Positions 34,864 to 45,018 of a DNA stretch of 64,000 nucleotides are shown here, one piece after another. Both the position numbers and the translations under genes were made by a program. Position 1 is the stretch's first letter; every line of letters begins with the position of its first letter. The notes under the pieces were generated by a model. The model was not told the DNA's origin. It was given only the letters and a program-made list of their open reading frames with translations, and did no database searches. This DNA comes from Vibrio sp. Of7-15 (GTDB taxonomy: Bacteria > Pseudomonadota > Gammaproteobacteria > Enterobacterales > Vibrionaceae). The DNA lies in NCBI RefSeq assembly GCF_022347565.1, contig NZ_JAKRGH010000003.1:1-64000 (forward strand). The letters run 5' to 3'.

Positions 34864-36786
34864 ATGGCCGTGAAACTACAAAACAAAATAATTATATATA
34901 TATCTTTGTCGATAACTTTGATGATATCGGTATTTATATTCTTAATTAACTTTATTTTCTCTTCTTCTTCTATTTCGATGGAAAAGATGAAATTAAATAC
35001 ATCTTCCTCTTTAATTTCATCAATAATAAATGAAAAGCTCAATGGGTATATTGATGTTTTAGATAACTATATAATATCAAACCCCGAAATAATAAAACCG
35101 AATGGCCATATTGATCATGACATAGGGAAAAAAGTTGTATTGTCATTGAATAATATTGATGGTGTTTTGGAGTCTTGGATAACGTTGCCAACAGGTAATA
35201 CATATGGGGTTATTGATGGGGAGTTCATTCAAAATGAAGGCTTTAATGCTAAAAAAAGTAACCGTGAGTGGTTTGTAAGTGTTTTTGAAAAAAGAGCTCC
35301 TTTCAATATCAGCTCACCCTACAAAAACGTCGAACAGGCACATGTTATTGCAATAACTCACCCTATACACAGAGGCAATGAAATTATAGGAAGTCTGTCA
35401 TACTCTATACCAGTTTTATATATTTCAAATTTTTTAAACTCATTACCAAATTCTAGCAATCTGACTGTTTTTACTGATTTAGGGTTTTCAGTTAGAGAAA
35501 ATGAATATTTTAATGTTGGGGATAATGTTTTTAAAACAGAGCCTCAATACAAAACATTATCAAAAATAAATCCATATATAGAATGGACATCAAAAAATGA
35601 AGAAGATAAAGGGATAAAATATTCCGCATACTATAATGATATTGGCAATATAGGTTGGAATGTTTTATCTTGGTCTATGGAAAAAAATGTCCTTAAAGAT
35701 AAAAACAAACTATTAATAACAATAGTCTTAACGGCAGTGGTATTATTATTACTTTTTCTTCTAACTTCCTTTTACTTTTTAAGAAAAAATGTATTTTTAC
35801 CTATTGGTGGTGAGCCAACGAATATCCAAAATATAGTAAAAAACATTTCTGGTGGTGTATTTAACTCAGACATAAAAACAACAGGCAAAGAAACGGGTAT
35901 TTACCTATCAGTGATAACCTTAATTGAAAGGTTGCCCAAAGTGATTAATACCTCAGTATCGATTGCTCATAATGTAACCTCTTCGTCTGAAGAGCTTGCT
36001 GTGGTCATGAAGGACACAGCAAAAAACATGAATGACGAAGCAGAACAAATAGAACAAGTGTCGACTGCTATTAGTGAGCTATCCAGTACTTCAAAAGAAG
36101 TGTCATCGAATGCTGTTCAAGCGGAAGAAGAAGCTAACAAAGCTTTAGGTAATGTGAATTTGGGGCATGAGGCGCTAGAACAATCAATAGTGTTAACTGA
36201 TAACATTAACCACTCAGTGCATGAAACGTCTCGTATTCTTAAAGAATTAAACATGAGTGCGATTGAGGTAGGCGAAGTGATGAGTGTGATTAATACTATC
36301 TCAGAACAAACTAACCTTTTGGCATTAAATGCGGCTATTGAAGCGGCTAGAGCTGGTGAGCATGGTCGAGGTTTTTCTGTCGTGGCTGATGAGGTACGAA
36401 AGCTCGCCGCAAAGACTCAAGGTGCAACACAAGAAATTTTAGATATTGTCTCTAGTCTTCAAGAGAGGACAGAAAAAGCCAACAGCAATATGTCAAAGAA
36501 TATTACGTTAATTCAAGAATCTGTAGAGCTTTCTGACAAAGTGAAATCATCATTTGGCAGTATACACCGCTCTGTTAAGTCGATTTCAGACATAAATACT
36601 TTGGTTGCCACAGCATCACAAGAGCAAAGCTCTGTCACTGAAGAGATTGCACAAAATACAACAAGAGCTTTTGATTTAGTGAATAAAAATGTTGTCGCGG
36701 TTAATCAAACACAACAAGCCGCTGATGTGCTTGCATCATTAGCAGAACAACAAAAAAAGGAACTATCGTTTTTTAAAATTCATTAA
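34864..36786 (+). CDS. Methyl-accepting chemotaxis protein with Cache-type sensor
   Basis: This 640-aa chemoreceptor has TM1 at ~8-33 and a dCache-like periplasmic domain ([54 protein letters not shown]; residues ~35-280). TM2 is at ~283-307, and the signalling domain has tip [19 protein letters not shown]. The first ~1050 bp use many ATA, AAA and TTA codons and are clearly more AT-rich than the 3' half. This fits a sensor domain that was swapped in or evolved under different constraint. The protein probably binds an amino acid or other small ligand in the distal Cache pocket. No HAMP is obvious. Confidence 0.92.
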   Translation: MAVKLQNKIIIYISLSITLMISVFIFLINFIFSSSSISMEKMKLNTSSSLISSIINEKLNGYIDVLDNYIISNPEIIKPNGHIDHDIGKKVVLSLNNIDGVLESWITLPTGNTYGVIDGEFIQNEGFNAKKSNREWFVSVFEKRAPFNISSPYKNVEQAHVIAITHPIHRGNEIIGSLSYSIPVLYISNFLNSLPNSSNLTVFTDLGFSVRENEYFNVGDNVFKTEPQYKTLSKINPYIEWTSKNEEDKGIKYSAYYNDIGNIGWNVLSWSMEKNVLKDKNKLLITIVLTAVVLLLLFLLTSFYFLRKNVFLPIGGEPTNIQNIVKNISGGVFNSDIKTTGKETGIYLSVITLIERLPKVINTSVSIAHNVTSSSEELAVVMKDTAKNMNDEAEQIEQVSTAISELSSTSKEVSSNAVQAEEEANKALGNVNLGHEALEQSIVLTDNINHSVHETSRILKELNMSAIEVGEVMSVINTISEQTNLLALNAAIEAARAGEHGRGFSVVADEVRKLAAKTQGATQEILDIVSSLQERTEKANSNMSKNITLIQESVELSDKVKSSFGSIHRSVKSISDINTLVATASQEQSSVTEEIAQNTTRAFDLVNKNVVAVNQTQQAADVLASLAEQQKKELSFFKIH

Positions 36787-36809
36787 CGCTGTCGTATATG
36801 AAAGAAGTG

Positions 36810-36835
36810 ATGCCCTTTAGTGTTCTAAGGGGCAT
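36810..36835. repeat. Hairpin after second chemoreceptor
   Basis: ATGCCCTTTAG and CTAAGGGGCAT form an 11-bp stem with one G-U pair and a 4-nt loop, 24 nt after the stop. There is no T-run on the plus strand. It could be a weak terminator or a 3'-end protecting stem. Confidence 0.4.
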
Positions 36836-37005
36836 TGGAGGGAGTGACGTCGAGATGGCCAAATAAAATTAACATAGTGCCTTCCATGAAAGAGCGTGAG
36901 CGAGATCAGTATGAATGACCTAGGATGCGCAGCCTTTTGTTGAAAACCAATCAACTTATTTTTATTTATTGTTTACTTTTTAAGTAGTGGCGTATTTTTA
37001 ATAGG

Positions 37006-37033
37006 TTGCTTTTGATACAGTGCTTCATATAGT
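37006..37033 (+). promoter_or_regulatory. Candidate sigma-70 promoter for the cyclase gene
   Basis: TTGCTT (37006-37011) and TATAGT (37028-37033) are 16 bp apart and lie 24 bp upstream of the preferred ATG. This would give a very short leader. Pattern recognition by eye only. Confidence 0.3.
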
Positions 37034-37057
37034 TGATTGGCAATTGATAAGGGATTA

Positions 37058-38590
37058 ATGACTTTATCTCATTTAACCTTGAAGAGATTATCGATTCTTT
37101 TATCGATACTGACCGTTGTAATTTTTATAATGAGCTATGTCTCTTTTCGGTATTTTTGGTCTTATGAGCAAGAAAAAAAAGCAGTTATTTCTGCTCAAGA
37201 AGAAGAGGTGAGTCGTGTAAAAACGGTGTTTGATTTTCAGACGTCATTTATGGGCTCGTTGATTAGGGATTATGCTTCATGGGGCAGCATGCGAGATTTT
37301 GTCGTATCACCATCTGAGCAGTTCATTTCTGATAACTTCACGCCTTATATCTTTCAATCTATTGGTATTGATGCACTTTATGTTTACGATGAAGATGTAC
37401 AGAAGATTTGGTCTTACGCACAGGATCTAAAAACCGGTTTACCATTAAAATTAAACACATTACGGTATCGGCATGGAGAAATCTTAGCTGAGACTTTAAA
37501 AGATCGTTCTCCTAATCCTGAACCTGTGGTTGGCCTTATAACGATAGATAAAGAGCCTTACCTGTTCTCTTCAACCCGAATTTGTAATAGCAAAGGTCAG
37601 CAATGTAATGCAGGTTATATGCTGATGCTAAAAAAAATCCGAGCCGAATTCCAAGATGATATTCAGCGCTTAACGGGCCTGAATGTTCATATCCGCTCCA
37701 CGAGAACGGCTAAAAAGATGGATTATGTCGTAAAGAGGCCGACTAATATCGAAAGGGTGGTGATCCCTGATTACCGTGGCCGCTCTGCGATTGAGTTAGA
37801 AGTTCGTCATAATGCCGTGATGCCGCCTTTTGCTTCTAAAATTGAACTGATTGGGATCTGTATTCTGGCGGTCATTTTATTGATGGTGAACTTTTTTGTG
37901 GTGAATATTTTGATTTCACCGCTAAGGAAAGCAGCGCTCAGGCTACAGTACTTTAAGGATCATGGGGGATTAGTGCCTAAAATCGATCAGTTTTATACCG
38001 CTGAATTGAGATCGTTTGCATTGAGTATTTCTGATCTGTTGAACCACTTAGAACAACAAAAAGAGCAGCTGCTTTATTTGTCGGAACATGATCCCTTAAC
38101 TGGTCTTGCTAATAGAAGAAAGCTGGATCAAACCTTAGATAAAGTATTATTGAATGACAGCAAGCATTATGTTGCGCTTTTCTTGTTAGATGTTGATCGT
38201 TTTAAGGCTTATAACGATAACTATGGTCATACGAAAGGGGATGAAGCCTTAAGCCGAATTGCAAAAGCGATTGATGCTCTTTGTAAACAACAAGGTGGCT
38301 TTAGTGCGCGATTTGGTGGAGAAGAATTCTGTATTCTTTTTTCATCTCAAACCCAAGTTGATATTGTGAGCCTTGCAAAACAGATCTGCCAAGCTGTGGT
38401 TGATCAGCATATTATTCATCAATATTCTCACGTAGCAGACGTTGTCTCAGTGAGTGTCGGCGGTGTAAGAATTAAAAAACGTGCGGAAGAGCAGACAATA
38501 AATAAGCTTGAATTGTTCAATTTGGCCGATAAAGCCTTGTATCAAGCGAAAGAAAAAGGGCGAAATGGCTATATTATTGTGGATTATTGA
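37058..38590 (+). CDS. Diguanylate cyclase with CHASE4-like periplasmic sensor
   Basis: This 510-aa membrane protein makes cyclic di-GMP. TM1 is near residues 10-30 (LLSILTVVIFIMSYV). A periplasmic CHASE4-type domain (DYASWGSMRDFV early in it) runs to TM2 at ~265-290. The GGDEF domain begins at HDPLTGLANRRK and has GGEEF at residues 421-425, so the active site is intact. The inhibitory RxxD site five residues upstream is absent (KQQG), so product feedback is probably lacking. The ATG at 37058 follows AAGGG. An in-frame TTG at 37037 lacks a good ribosome-binding site. Confidence 0.92.
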   Translation: MTLSHLTLKRLSILLSILTVVIFIMSYVSFRYFWSYEQEKKAVISAQEEEVSRVKTVFDFQTSFMGSLIRDYASWGSMRDFVVSPSEQFISDNFTPYIFQSIGIDALYVYDEDVQKIWSYAQDLKTGLPLKLNTLRYRHGEILAETLKDRSPNPEPVVGLITIDKEPYLFSSTRICNSKGQQCNAGYMLMLKKIRAEFQDDIQRLTGLNVHIRSTRTAKKMDYVVKRPTNIERVVIPDYRGRSAIELEVRHNAVMPPFASKIELIGICILAVILLMVNFFVVNILISPLRKAALRLQYFKDHGGLVPKIDQFYTAELRSFALSISDLLNHLEQQKEQLLYLSEHDPLTGLANRRKLDQTLDKVLLNDSKHYVALFLLDVDRFKAYNDNYGHTKGDEALSRIAKAIDALCKQQGGFSARFGGEEFCILFSSQTQVDIVSLAKQICQAVVDQHIIHQYSHVADVVSVSVGGVRIKKRAEEQTINKLELFNLADKALYQAKEKGRNGYIIVDY

Positions 38591-38702
38591 GCAATGACGC
38601 CATACTAGTGTTTTGAAAGATAGCTCTTAATGGTGGGATGCTGTAAGCTACACGGCCGCTGATTGTAGCGGTATATACTTGATCACAATAAGAGACGATT
38701 CT

Positions 38703-40127
38703 ATGAGTTTTACCTCCTTGGGCTTATCTGCCCCTATCCTTAAGGCCGTAGCTGCGAAGGGTTATGATACACCTTCTCCTATTCAAGCTCAGGCGATTCC
38801 AGGGGTGCTTACCGGCAAGGATGTAATGGCAGCGGCCCAAACTGGTACAGGTAAAACAGCAGGCTTTACTCTGCCGTTATTAGAGCGCTTATCAAAAGGC
38901 CCGCGCGTACGTTCAAATCAAGTACGTGCGTTGGTGTTAACGCCAACCCGTGAGCTGGCGGCGCAAGTCGGTGAAAATGTTGCAACCTACAGTAAGCACT
39001 TACCACTCAGCTCTGCGGTTGTATTTGGTGGGGTGAAGATTAATCCACAAATGAAACGTTTGTGCCAAGGCGCTGATGTGCTGGTGGCTACCCCAGGTCG
39101 CTTGTTGGATCTTTATAACCAAAATGCAGTTCGTTTTAGTCAGTTAGAAGTGCTGGTGTTGGATGAAGCCGATCGCATGCTGGATATGGGCTTTATTCGC
39201 GATATTCGTAAAATCTTGGCCATCTTACCGAAAAAACGTCAGAATCTTCTGTTCTCTGCCACTTTCTCTGAAGAAATTCGCGATTTGGCGAAAGGCTTGG
39301 TACATAACCCGGTTGAAATTTCAGTAAACCCACGTAACACCACCGCAGAAACCGTTGAGCAATGTATTTACCCGGTAGATAAGCGCCGCAAAGCTCCATT
39401 ACTTGCTCAGTTAATCAAAGACAATAATTGGCAGCAAGTACTGGTATTTAGCAAAACAAAACATGGTGCTAACCGTTTAAGTACTTATTTGGATGCAGAA
39501 GGCATTAAAGCGGCTGCTATTCATGGTAACAAAAGCCAAGGTGCAAGAACAAAAGCATTAGCCAACTTTAAAAGTGGTGAAATTCAAGTGCTGGTGGCGA
39601 CAGACATCGCAGCTCGTGGTTTAGATATTGATCAATTACCGCAAGTGGTGAACTTTGAGCTTCCGCATGTAGCTGAAGATTATGTGCATCGCATTGGTCG
39701 TACGGGTCGTGCTGGAGCAGCAGGTAAAGCGGTTTCCTTAGTGTGTGCCGATGAAGCAAAAGATTTATTTGCCATTGAACGTTTAATTCAACAATTACTC
39801 ACACGTGAAGAAATTCCGGGTTATAAGCCAGTAAATAAGCTACCTGAATCGAAGCTCGATACACGTCCGATCAAACCGAAAAAGCCTAAGAAGCCGAAAA
39901 AACCTAAGGTGGATCATCAAGATGGTCAGCGCTCGGGTGACAATGCCAAAGGCCATAAACCGGTAGGTAAGAATAAAAGACACACTGGTGGTAACCGCCC
40001 TTCAGCAGGAAAAACGGAGGGTAAAAAACCAGCTAGCCGCTCACGTGGTAAAGCGCCAGCGAAACAAGGGGCTGGTAAACCGAGTCAACATCGCTCTGGT
40101 CAAAGAAAGCCAGCAGCACGTACTTAG
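38703..40127 (+). CDS. rhlE: DEAD-box RNA helicase RhlE
   Basis: This 474-aa ATP-dependent RNA helicase has MSFTSLGLS (Q-motif region), [11 protein letters not shown] (motif I), [21 protein letters not shown] (DEAD), FSAT, then helicase C motifs [11 protein letters not shown] and [10 protein letters not shown]. The C-terminal ~90 residues are a Lys/Pro/Gly-rich basic tail ([10 protein letters not shown]), as in RhlE proteins, which bind RNA non-specifically. The start at 38703 gives the family's usual MSF N-terminus. A longer frame begins at 38679. RhlE takes part in ribosome maturation and mRNA decay, often in the cold. Confidence 0.93.
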   Translation: MSFTSLGLSAPILKAVAAKGYDTPSPIQAQAIPGVLTGKDVMAAAQTGTGKTAGFTLPLLERLSKGPRVRSNQVRALVLTPTRELAAQVGENVATYSKHLPLSSAVVFGGVKINPQMKRLCQGADVLVATPGRLLDLYNQNAVRFSQLEVLVLDEADRMLDMGFIRDIRKILAILPKKRQNLLFSATFSEEIRDLAKGLVHNPVEISVNPRNTTAETVEQCIYPVDKRRKAPLLAQLIKDNNWQQVLVFSKTKHGANRLSTYLDAEGIKAAAIHGNKSQGARTKALANFKSGEIQVLVATDIAARGLDIDQLPQVVNFELPHVAEDYVHRIGRTGRAGAAGKAVSLVCADEAKDLFAIERLIQQLLTREEIPGYKPVNKLPESKLDTRPIKPKKPKKPKKPKVDHQDGQRSGDNAKGHKPVGKNKRHTGGNRPSAGKTEGKKPASRSRGKAPAKQGAGKPSQHRSGQRKPAART

Positions 40128-40215
40128 TTTGAACGAAGACACATTAGCCAAAGACGATAAGCAGTAACGCACTCTTATGATAAGACGATAAAAGTGTGCT
40201 TTAATCGCCTTAATA

Positions 40216-40252
40216 AAAAGCCCCGCATTGTGATCAGTGCAGGGCTTTTTTC
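40216..40252. terminator. Bidirectional terminator between rhlE and dbpA
   Basis: AAAAGCCCCGCA and TGCAGGGCTTTTTT form a stem with one bulged base, flanked by A-rich sequence on the left and T-rich on the right. It can therefore end transcription in both directions between the two convergent helicase genes. Confidence 0.85.
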
Positions 40253-40315
40253 GTTTAATTAAAAGCTTAATTCCTTGAAACAGTTACCATACAATATGGA
40301 CTGCTGTTAATTAGA

Positions 40316-41704
40316 TTAGTCACGAATTAGGCGAATGCGGAATGTACGGCCTTTCATCTTGCCTTTTTCGAGCTTACTCAGTGCTGCTTTGGCGACTTTA
40401 TGATGAACCGCAACAAAAGCGCAGTTATCAAATACATTAATTTTACCTACTTGTTTGCCATCAATGCCGTTGGCACCAGTCAATGCGCCTAAAATATCAC
40501 CAGGGCGAACTTTTTGTTTCTTACCACCAGAGATTTGTAGGGTTGTCATTTGAGCGTAATAGGGTTTTTCGCCCAGCAAGTCAGAAGATGGTAGAGGTTC
40601 ATCTTCAATTGGCATGTCTAAATACTCATCAAGTTGAGCGACTTTGTAGCTTTCTTTCTCACTGAATAAGCTACACGCTACACCTTTATTACCAGCACGA
40701 CCAGTACGACCGATACGGTGAACATGTACTTCAGGATCGCGAGCTAATTGGTAGTTAATCACCGCATCTAAGTTTTCGATATCCAGACCACGGGCCGCAA
40801 CATCGGTAGCTACTAAAATCGAAGCACTTTTGTTAGCAAAACGAACCAGTGCTTGATCACGTTCACGCTGTTCTAGATCGCCGTGAAGGGCTATCACACT
40901 AAAGCCATCGTAGTGAAGATCGTCAGCCACTTCTTGGGTTTCACGTTTAGTATTACAAAATACAACGGCAGATTCAGGTTTGTAATTCAATAGTAATAAG
41001 CGTAGAGCTCTTAAGCGATCCTCATTATCGGTAACTTTATGAAAGTGCTGAGAAATGCTGCTCTTATCGTGTGTTGCTTCTACTTTTGCCATGACAGGCT
41101 TAATCATGATTCGGTTAGCGATGGCCTGAATTTGATCTGGGTAAGTGGCACTAAACAATAAGGTTTGGCGCTGTTTTGGAGCAGCATCAATAACGGCATC
41201 AAGTGCATCTTGGAAGCCCATTTCTAGCATGCGATCGGCTTCGTCTAGAACTAGTGTATTTAGGTTATTGAGTCGAAGCGTGCCTTTACGAATATGCTCT
41301 TCAATACGACCGGGCGTGCCAACAATAATATGGGCACCATGCTCTAATGAACCAATTTGTGGACCAAAAGGCATGCCGCCACATAAAGTAAGCACTTTAA
41401 TGTTATGAATGGTACGTGCCAGAGTACGGATCTCCTTGGCTACTTGGTCAGCGAGTTCACGAGTAGGGCAAAGCACTAAAGATTGAATGCGAAAGCGTTT
41501 TACATCTAGGTTTGAAAGAAGCCCTAAACCGAATGCGGCTGTTTTCCCTGAGCCTGTTTTACCTTGTGCGATGACATCTTTGCCATCGAGCATGTGCGGC
41601 AAGCTTTGCGCTTGAATCGGAGTCATTGAGTCGAAACCCAAAGACGTTAAGTTTTTTAGCAAAGCTGGGTCTAAGTTAAGGGTAGAGAAAGCAGTTTGGC
41701 TCAA
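40316..41704 (-). CDS. dbpA: ATP-dependent RNA helicase DbpA
   Basis: This 462-aa DEAD-box helicase acts in 50S ribosomal subunit assembly by binding 23S rRNA hairpin 92. Motifs are FDSMTPIQAQSLP (Q), GKTGSGKTAAFGLGLL (I), [12 protein letters not shown] (DEAD), FSAT, ATDVAARGLDI and [10 protein letters not shown]. The C-terminal DbpA RNA-binding domain carries VRPGDILGALTGANGIDGKQ and KGRTFRIRLIRD-like segments. The TTG at 41704 is preferred as start. It follows AGGA at eight bases and yields LSQTAFSTLN, aligning with E. coli MTAFSTLN as remembered. An upstream ATG at 41788 would add 28 unrelated residues. Confidence 0.92.
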   Translation of the reverse strand: MSQTAFSTLNLDPALLKNLTSLGFDSMTPIQAQSLPHMLDGKDVIAQGKTGSGKTAAFGLGLLSNLDVKRFRIQSLVLCPTRELADQVAKEIRTLARTIHNIKVLTLCGGMPFGPQIGSLEHGAHIIVGTPGRIEEHIRKGTLRLNNLNTLVLDEADRMLEMGFQDALDAVIDAAPKQRQTLLFSATYPDQIQAIANRIMIKPVMAKVEATHDKSSISQHFHKVTDNEDRLRALRLLLLNYKPESAVVFCNTKRETQEVADDLHYDGFSVIALHGDLEQRERDQALVRFANKSASILVATDVAARGLDIENLDAVINYQLARDPEVHVHRIGRTGRAGNKGVACSLFSEKESYKVAQLDEYLDMPIEDEPLPSSDLLGEKPYYAQMTTLQISGGKKQKVRPGDILGALTGANGIDGKQVGKINVFDNCAFVAVHHKVAKAALSKLEKGKMKGRTFRIRLIRD

Positions 41705-41857
41705 GGTATTTATCCTTTCTGGTATTGATAAGAGTATTTCTGTGGAGCACAGATCGGGGACGGTAACCTGTTCATTATGTATCGTCAACAGATAACAGCG
41801 TGATTTAGTTACTTGACTATAATTGGAAGAGTCGTTGAGTGCTAAATCGAGAAAGTC

Positions 41858-43528
41858 ATGTTAAAGAAGTTCCTGACTCCAGTATTAAGCTTGCTTATTG
41901 TTCTCGCTATCGGTATCGCCATTTATATTCCCCATATAAAAGAACAAGCATTAATCAATGCGGCAAAGAATGAGGCGGTAAGCACGGTAAAGCAATTTAA
42001 AATCTTACGCGGTTATTACACTAAGAACGTGATATCTAAAGCCAAAGCCTTTGGAATGAAGCCTCATTATGATCACTCCGGTAAAGACAATATTCCATTG
42101 CCTGCCACATTAGTTCATGAGTTGAGTGAACTGGTATCTCAAGAAGGGACCACCATTAAGCTGTTTAGTCAGTTTCCTTTTCCTAACCGTAAAAATCGCC
42201 AGTTAGATGCTTTCCAGAATGATGCGTGGAATGCATTAAAAAGGGATCCTCAAACAACGTTCATTCAAGTGGATGATACGTCAGGTATACCTGTTTTAAG
42301 GGTTGCAGTGGCAGATACCATGCAAGCACAAGGTTGTGTTAATTGCCATAACGCACACCCAGAAACACCTAAAAATGATTGGAAATTGGGCGATGTAAGA
42401 GGGGTTCTTGAAGTCATTAAACCTTTACAGCCCATTTATGCCCAGGCGAATGAAATTCGAATTCACATAATTGTTATCACCTTGATTGGTACTTTGTTGG
42501 TTGCGGTTGTGCTTTATATTCTCTTTAGAAGAATCGTTTTAGATCGCACTGAGAAACTGAAAAACTCATTATCACGATTGGCTCAGGGAGAAGGGGATCT
42601 CACGGCTCATCTTGAAATTGGCGATCATGATCAAATAGGTGATGTGGCTGAGCAATTTAATTCCTTCTTAAATAAGTTTCGTAACATAGTAGAAACCATT
42701 ATTCGGAGTGCCAATGAGGTTGAGCAGTCCATCATTATGGTTAAAAACGCTGCCGATGAGATTTCGGAGAAAATTAATAGCCAAGAGAAGCAAACTCGGG
42801 ACATTACTGAGGCAATCCATCAGGTGACACATAGTATTAAAGATATCTCTAATAATACTGACGTTGCAGCATCAAACACACGGGAGACGGATGAAGAGAT
42901 ACAGCTGAGCAGTGAAAATATGGTCACCAGTGTGGAAGATATTGAAAAACTGTCGAGTAATATGGCTGAAAATACCACCGTTATTGAACAGCTCAGTACT
43001 CAAAGTGCCCAAATTGGTTCGGTACTTGATGTCATTAAAAATATTTCTGAACAAACGAACTTGTTAGCATTAAACGCTGCTATCGAGGCGGCCCGTGCAG
43101 GTGAGCAAGGACGAGGCTTTGCGGTGGTGGCTGATGAAGTACGAGCCTTAGCACACCGAACGCAAGAGTCTATTGTGTCTATAGAAAGTACCGTTGAGTC
43201 ATTACAAGGGTTAGCAGATAAAGCCGTAAAAAACGTCACACAAAATGCTGAAACCACTGCTCATGCACAAATGTTCATCCACAAAGTAGCAACTCGCCTT
43301 GAGCATACTAAGACGCTTGAGAGTGAAATTGCTGAATCTATTTCCAGTATTGCCAGTGCTATGGAAACTCAAACAGAAATGTCTGTGCATATGGAATCGA
43401 ACATCGAAATTTTAAGAGATTCGTCAACCAATTCTTTTGAAGACTTACAGAAAATCATGGGGCAGTTAGAAGATGTCTCCACTCAAGCCCACTCGCTCAC
43501 CGAAGAGTTAAATAAATTTAAGGTATAA
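41858..43528 (+). CDS. Methyl-accepting chemotaxis protein with c-type haem sensor (DUF3365/Tll0287-like)
   Basis: This 556-aa receptor has TM1 at ~5-25 and a periplasmic domain with CVNCH at residues 160-164, a covalent haem c attachment site. The surrounding sequence ([12 protein letters not shown] earlier, [12 protein letters not shown] after) fits the DUF3365/Tll0287-like haem sensor family. TM2 is at ~205-225, then HAMP ([21 protein letters not shown]) and a signalling domain with tip [19 protein letters not shown]. It probably senses redox state, oxygen or NO. The cytochrome c' gene downstream supports a haem/NO theme (inference). Confidence 0.9.
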   Translation: MLKKFLTPVLSLLIVLAIGIAIYIPHIKEQALINAAKNEAVSTVKQFKILRGYYTKNVISKAKAFGMKPHYDHSGKDNIPLPATLVHELSELVSQEGTTIKLFSQFPFPNRKNRQLDAFQNDAWNALKRDPQTTFIQVDDTSGIPVLRVAVADTMQAQGCVNCHNAHPETPKNDWKLGDVRGVLEVIKPLQPIYAQANEIRIHIIVITLIGTLLVAVVLYILFRRIVLDRTEKLKNSLSRLAQGEGDLTAHLEIGDHDQIGDVAEQFNSFLNKFRNIVETIIRSANEVEQSIIMVKNAADEISEKINSQEKQTRDITEAIHQVTHSIKDISNNTDVAASNTRETDEEIQLSSENMVTSVEDIEKLSSNMAENTTVIEQLSTQSAQIGSVLDVIKNISEQTNLLALNAAIEAARAGEQGRGFAVVADEVRALAHRTQESIVSIESTVESLQGLADKAVKNVTQNAETTAHAQMFIHKVATRLEHTKTLESEIAESISSIASAMETQTEMSVHMESNIEILRDSSTNSFEDLQKIMGQLEDVSTQAHSLTEELNKFKV

Positions 43529-43677
43529 ATCATCTAACGGCTATTTGTTATGATTATTTTTCAGTGAGGTTATGGCCTGTAATGTAAATCTTGGTAAATT
43601 ATTTTGTGGTGTTGCTTACTACATCTATATGATTGATTTGATATTTCTTGATAACAATAATAGATGGAATAGAAGCA

Positions 43678-44127
43678 ATGAAAGTAAAGTTACTTATCAG
43701 CAGTATGGTCCTAGTCGCGAGCACGGCTACAGCAACTCCGTTTGAAAATCCAGAAGATGCGATTGAATATCGCCAATCTGCTTTTTCCATGATCGCTACA
43801 AACTTTGGCGATATGGCCCAAATGGTGAAAGGTCGTAAAGATTGGGATCAAAATGCTTTCACTCAGCGGGCAGAGCATATTGCACAGTTAGCGTTAATGC
43901 CGGAAGAAGCCTTTAAAGTAGAAGGTTCTGACAAAGGTGATACAAAAGCCAAGCCAGAAATCTGGAGTGATTGGGATGGTTTCACTGGTAAACTGAACCA
44001 GTTTCAAGGGGATTTAGCTCAGTTGGCAAAAGTATCATCAGAAGGTGATGAGCGTGCGACGAAAAAAGCGTTTGGTGTTGCAGCAAAAAACTGTAAAGCC
44101 TGCCACAGTGATTACAAATTCCGTTAA
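43678..44127 (+). CDS. Cytochrome c'
   Basis: This 149-aa periplasmic protein has a signal peptide (KLLISSMVLVASTATA) and a four-helix bundle pattern with the haem-binding CKACH at residues 139-143, close to the C-terminus, as expected of class II cytochromes c'. Members bind NO and protect against nitrosative stress. The ATG at 43678 puts the signal at the N-terminus; a longer frame starts at 43648. It is followed by a strong terminator and then by the convergent cytochrome b561 gene, a likely electron-transfer partner. Confidence 0.93.
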   Translation: MKVKLLISSMVLVASTATATPFENPEDAIEYRQSAFSMIATNFGDMAQMVKGRKDWDQNAFTQRAEHIAQLALMPEEAFKVEGSDKGDTKAKPEIWSDWDGFTGKLNQFQGDLAQLAKVSSEGDERATKKAFGVAAKNCKACHSDYKFR

Positions 44128-44148
44128 TGGCTAACATTAAATAAACTA

Positions 44149-44184
44149 ACACCGAAGGCATGGTTTTTGTCTTCGGTGTTTTTG
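44149..44184. terminator. Intrinsic terminator between cytochrome genes
   Basis: AACACCGAAG and CTTCGGTGTT form a perfect 10-bp stem, followed by TTTGTTT on the plus strand. It is preceded by A-rich sequence (ATTAAATAAACT), so it can also serve the convergent cytochrome b561 gene. Confidence 0.8.
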
Positions 44185-44242
44185 TTTATCACTTCTGTCG
44201 CTCTGGTTGTTGTATTTTGGGCTATTGATAAAAATCAGAAAG

Positions 44243-44920
44243 CTAAAATAGGAATGCCACCACATCTTTAGCAAAGTAGAAATATACGGCCGCACCAATT
44301 CCTAAGAATAGGGTCCAACCAAGTAAACCGTTGACAATTTTCGGTTGTGGTTCAGTACTGATAGGGGTTGTCTTCTGGCCGCTGATCATTGGTTTTACTA
44401 AATTATCTTTTTTCATCAAATAAACGAAAATAGCGATAAGGTGTAGTGCGATTGCAGCTAGCATAAAGTCAAAGTTCAGAGCATGGATTTCTGTTAAGAA
44501 GCTACTGGTATCACCACTTACATATATGGCAAAGGGTCCTTCGGAGATGATGTCATCCGTAGCAAACAGCCCTGTGGTGATTTGTATCGAAATGATTAGA
44601 AAAAACATAACGACCATATAACCACCTGCCGGGTTGTGGCCTACGTGCGTATTTTTTTGTTCGCTGGCTTTACGAAGTGATGATAAATATTGAATGACCG
44701 CTCGCGGTGAACGAATAAAGTGGCGGAACTTTGCGGTGTCACTGCCAATGATTCCCCAAACCAAGCGTGTTAATAGTAATGCCAGCAATAGATAAGCCAC
44801 CGAGAAGTGCCAATCCATGAGTCCTTCCGTACCGGTGTACCATAACCCTGCAACACAGGCGACTTGCAACCAGTGATAACCTCGAACGAAACCATCCCAA
44901 ATTTTGGTTGGTACTTGCAT
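44243..44920 (-). CDS. Cytochrome b561-family membrane protein
   Basis: This 225-aa inner-membrane cytochrome has four transmembrane helices (residues ~10-35, 38-58, 98-118, 145-170). Histidine ligands are visible in RGYHWLQVA, MDWHFSV and ALHLIAIF, typical of bacterial b561 / hydrogenase-type b-haem proteins. A fifth C-terminal helix (FLGIGAAVYFYFAKDVVAFL) is present. It probably passes electrons from the quinone pool to a periplasmic cytochrome, plausibly cytochrome c' encoded convergently. A Fur-like sequence lies just upstream (44936-44954). Confidence 0.88.
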   Translation of the reverse strand: MQVPTKIWDGFVRGYHWLQVACVAGLWYTGTEGLMDWHFSVAYLLLALLLTRLVWGIIGSDTAKFRHFIRSPRAVIQYLSSLRKASEQKNTHVGHNPAGGYMVVMFFLIISIQITTGLFATDDIISEGPFAIYVSGDTSSFLTEIHALNFDFMLAAIALHLIAIFVYLMKKDNLVKPMISGQKTTPISTEPQPKIVNGLLGWTLFLGIGAAVYFYFAKDVVAFLF

Positions 44921-44935
44921 AACCTAGCTCCCAAT

Positions 44936-44954
44936 TATAATGATTGTTATTTGG
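44936..44954 (-). promoter_or_regulatory. Weak Fur-box-like site upstream of cytochrome b561
   Basis: TATAATGATTGTTATTTGG agrees with the Fur consensus at about 12 of 19 positions by hand, mostly in its first half. It lies 15 bp before the b561 start codon and overlaps a TATAAT-like -10 on the minus strand. It may be only a promoter element. Confidence 0.25.
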
Positions 44955-45018
44955 AATTATTATCTCAGACTTCAGCCATGTTCAGAGTAACTTTACGCAT
45001 CTTTACAATGGTTTAAAA

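Noticed and set aside
40316-41788. Longer DbpA starting at the ATG at 41788
   Set aside because: The added 28 residues do not resemble DbpA, and the TTG at 41704 has a well-placed AGGA and gives the family's N-terminus.
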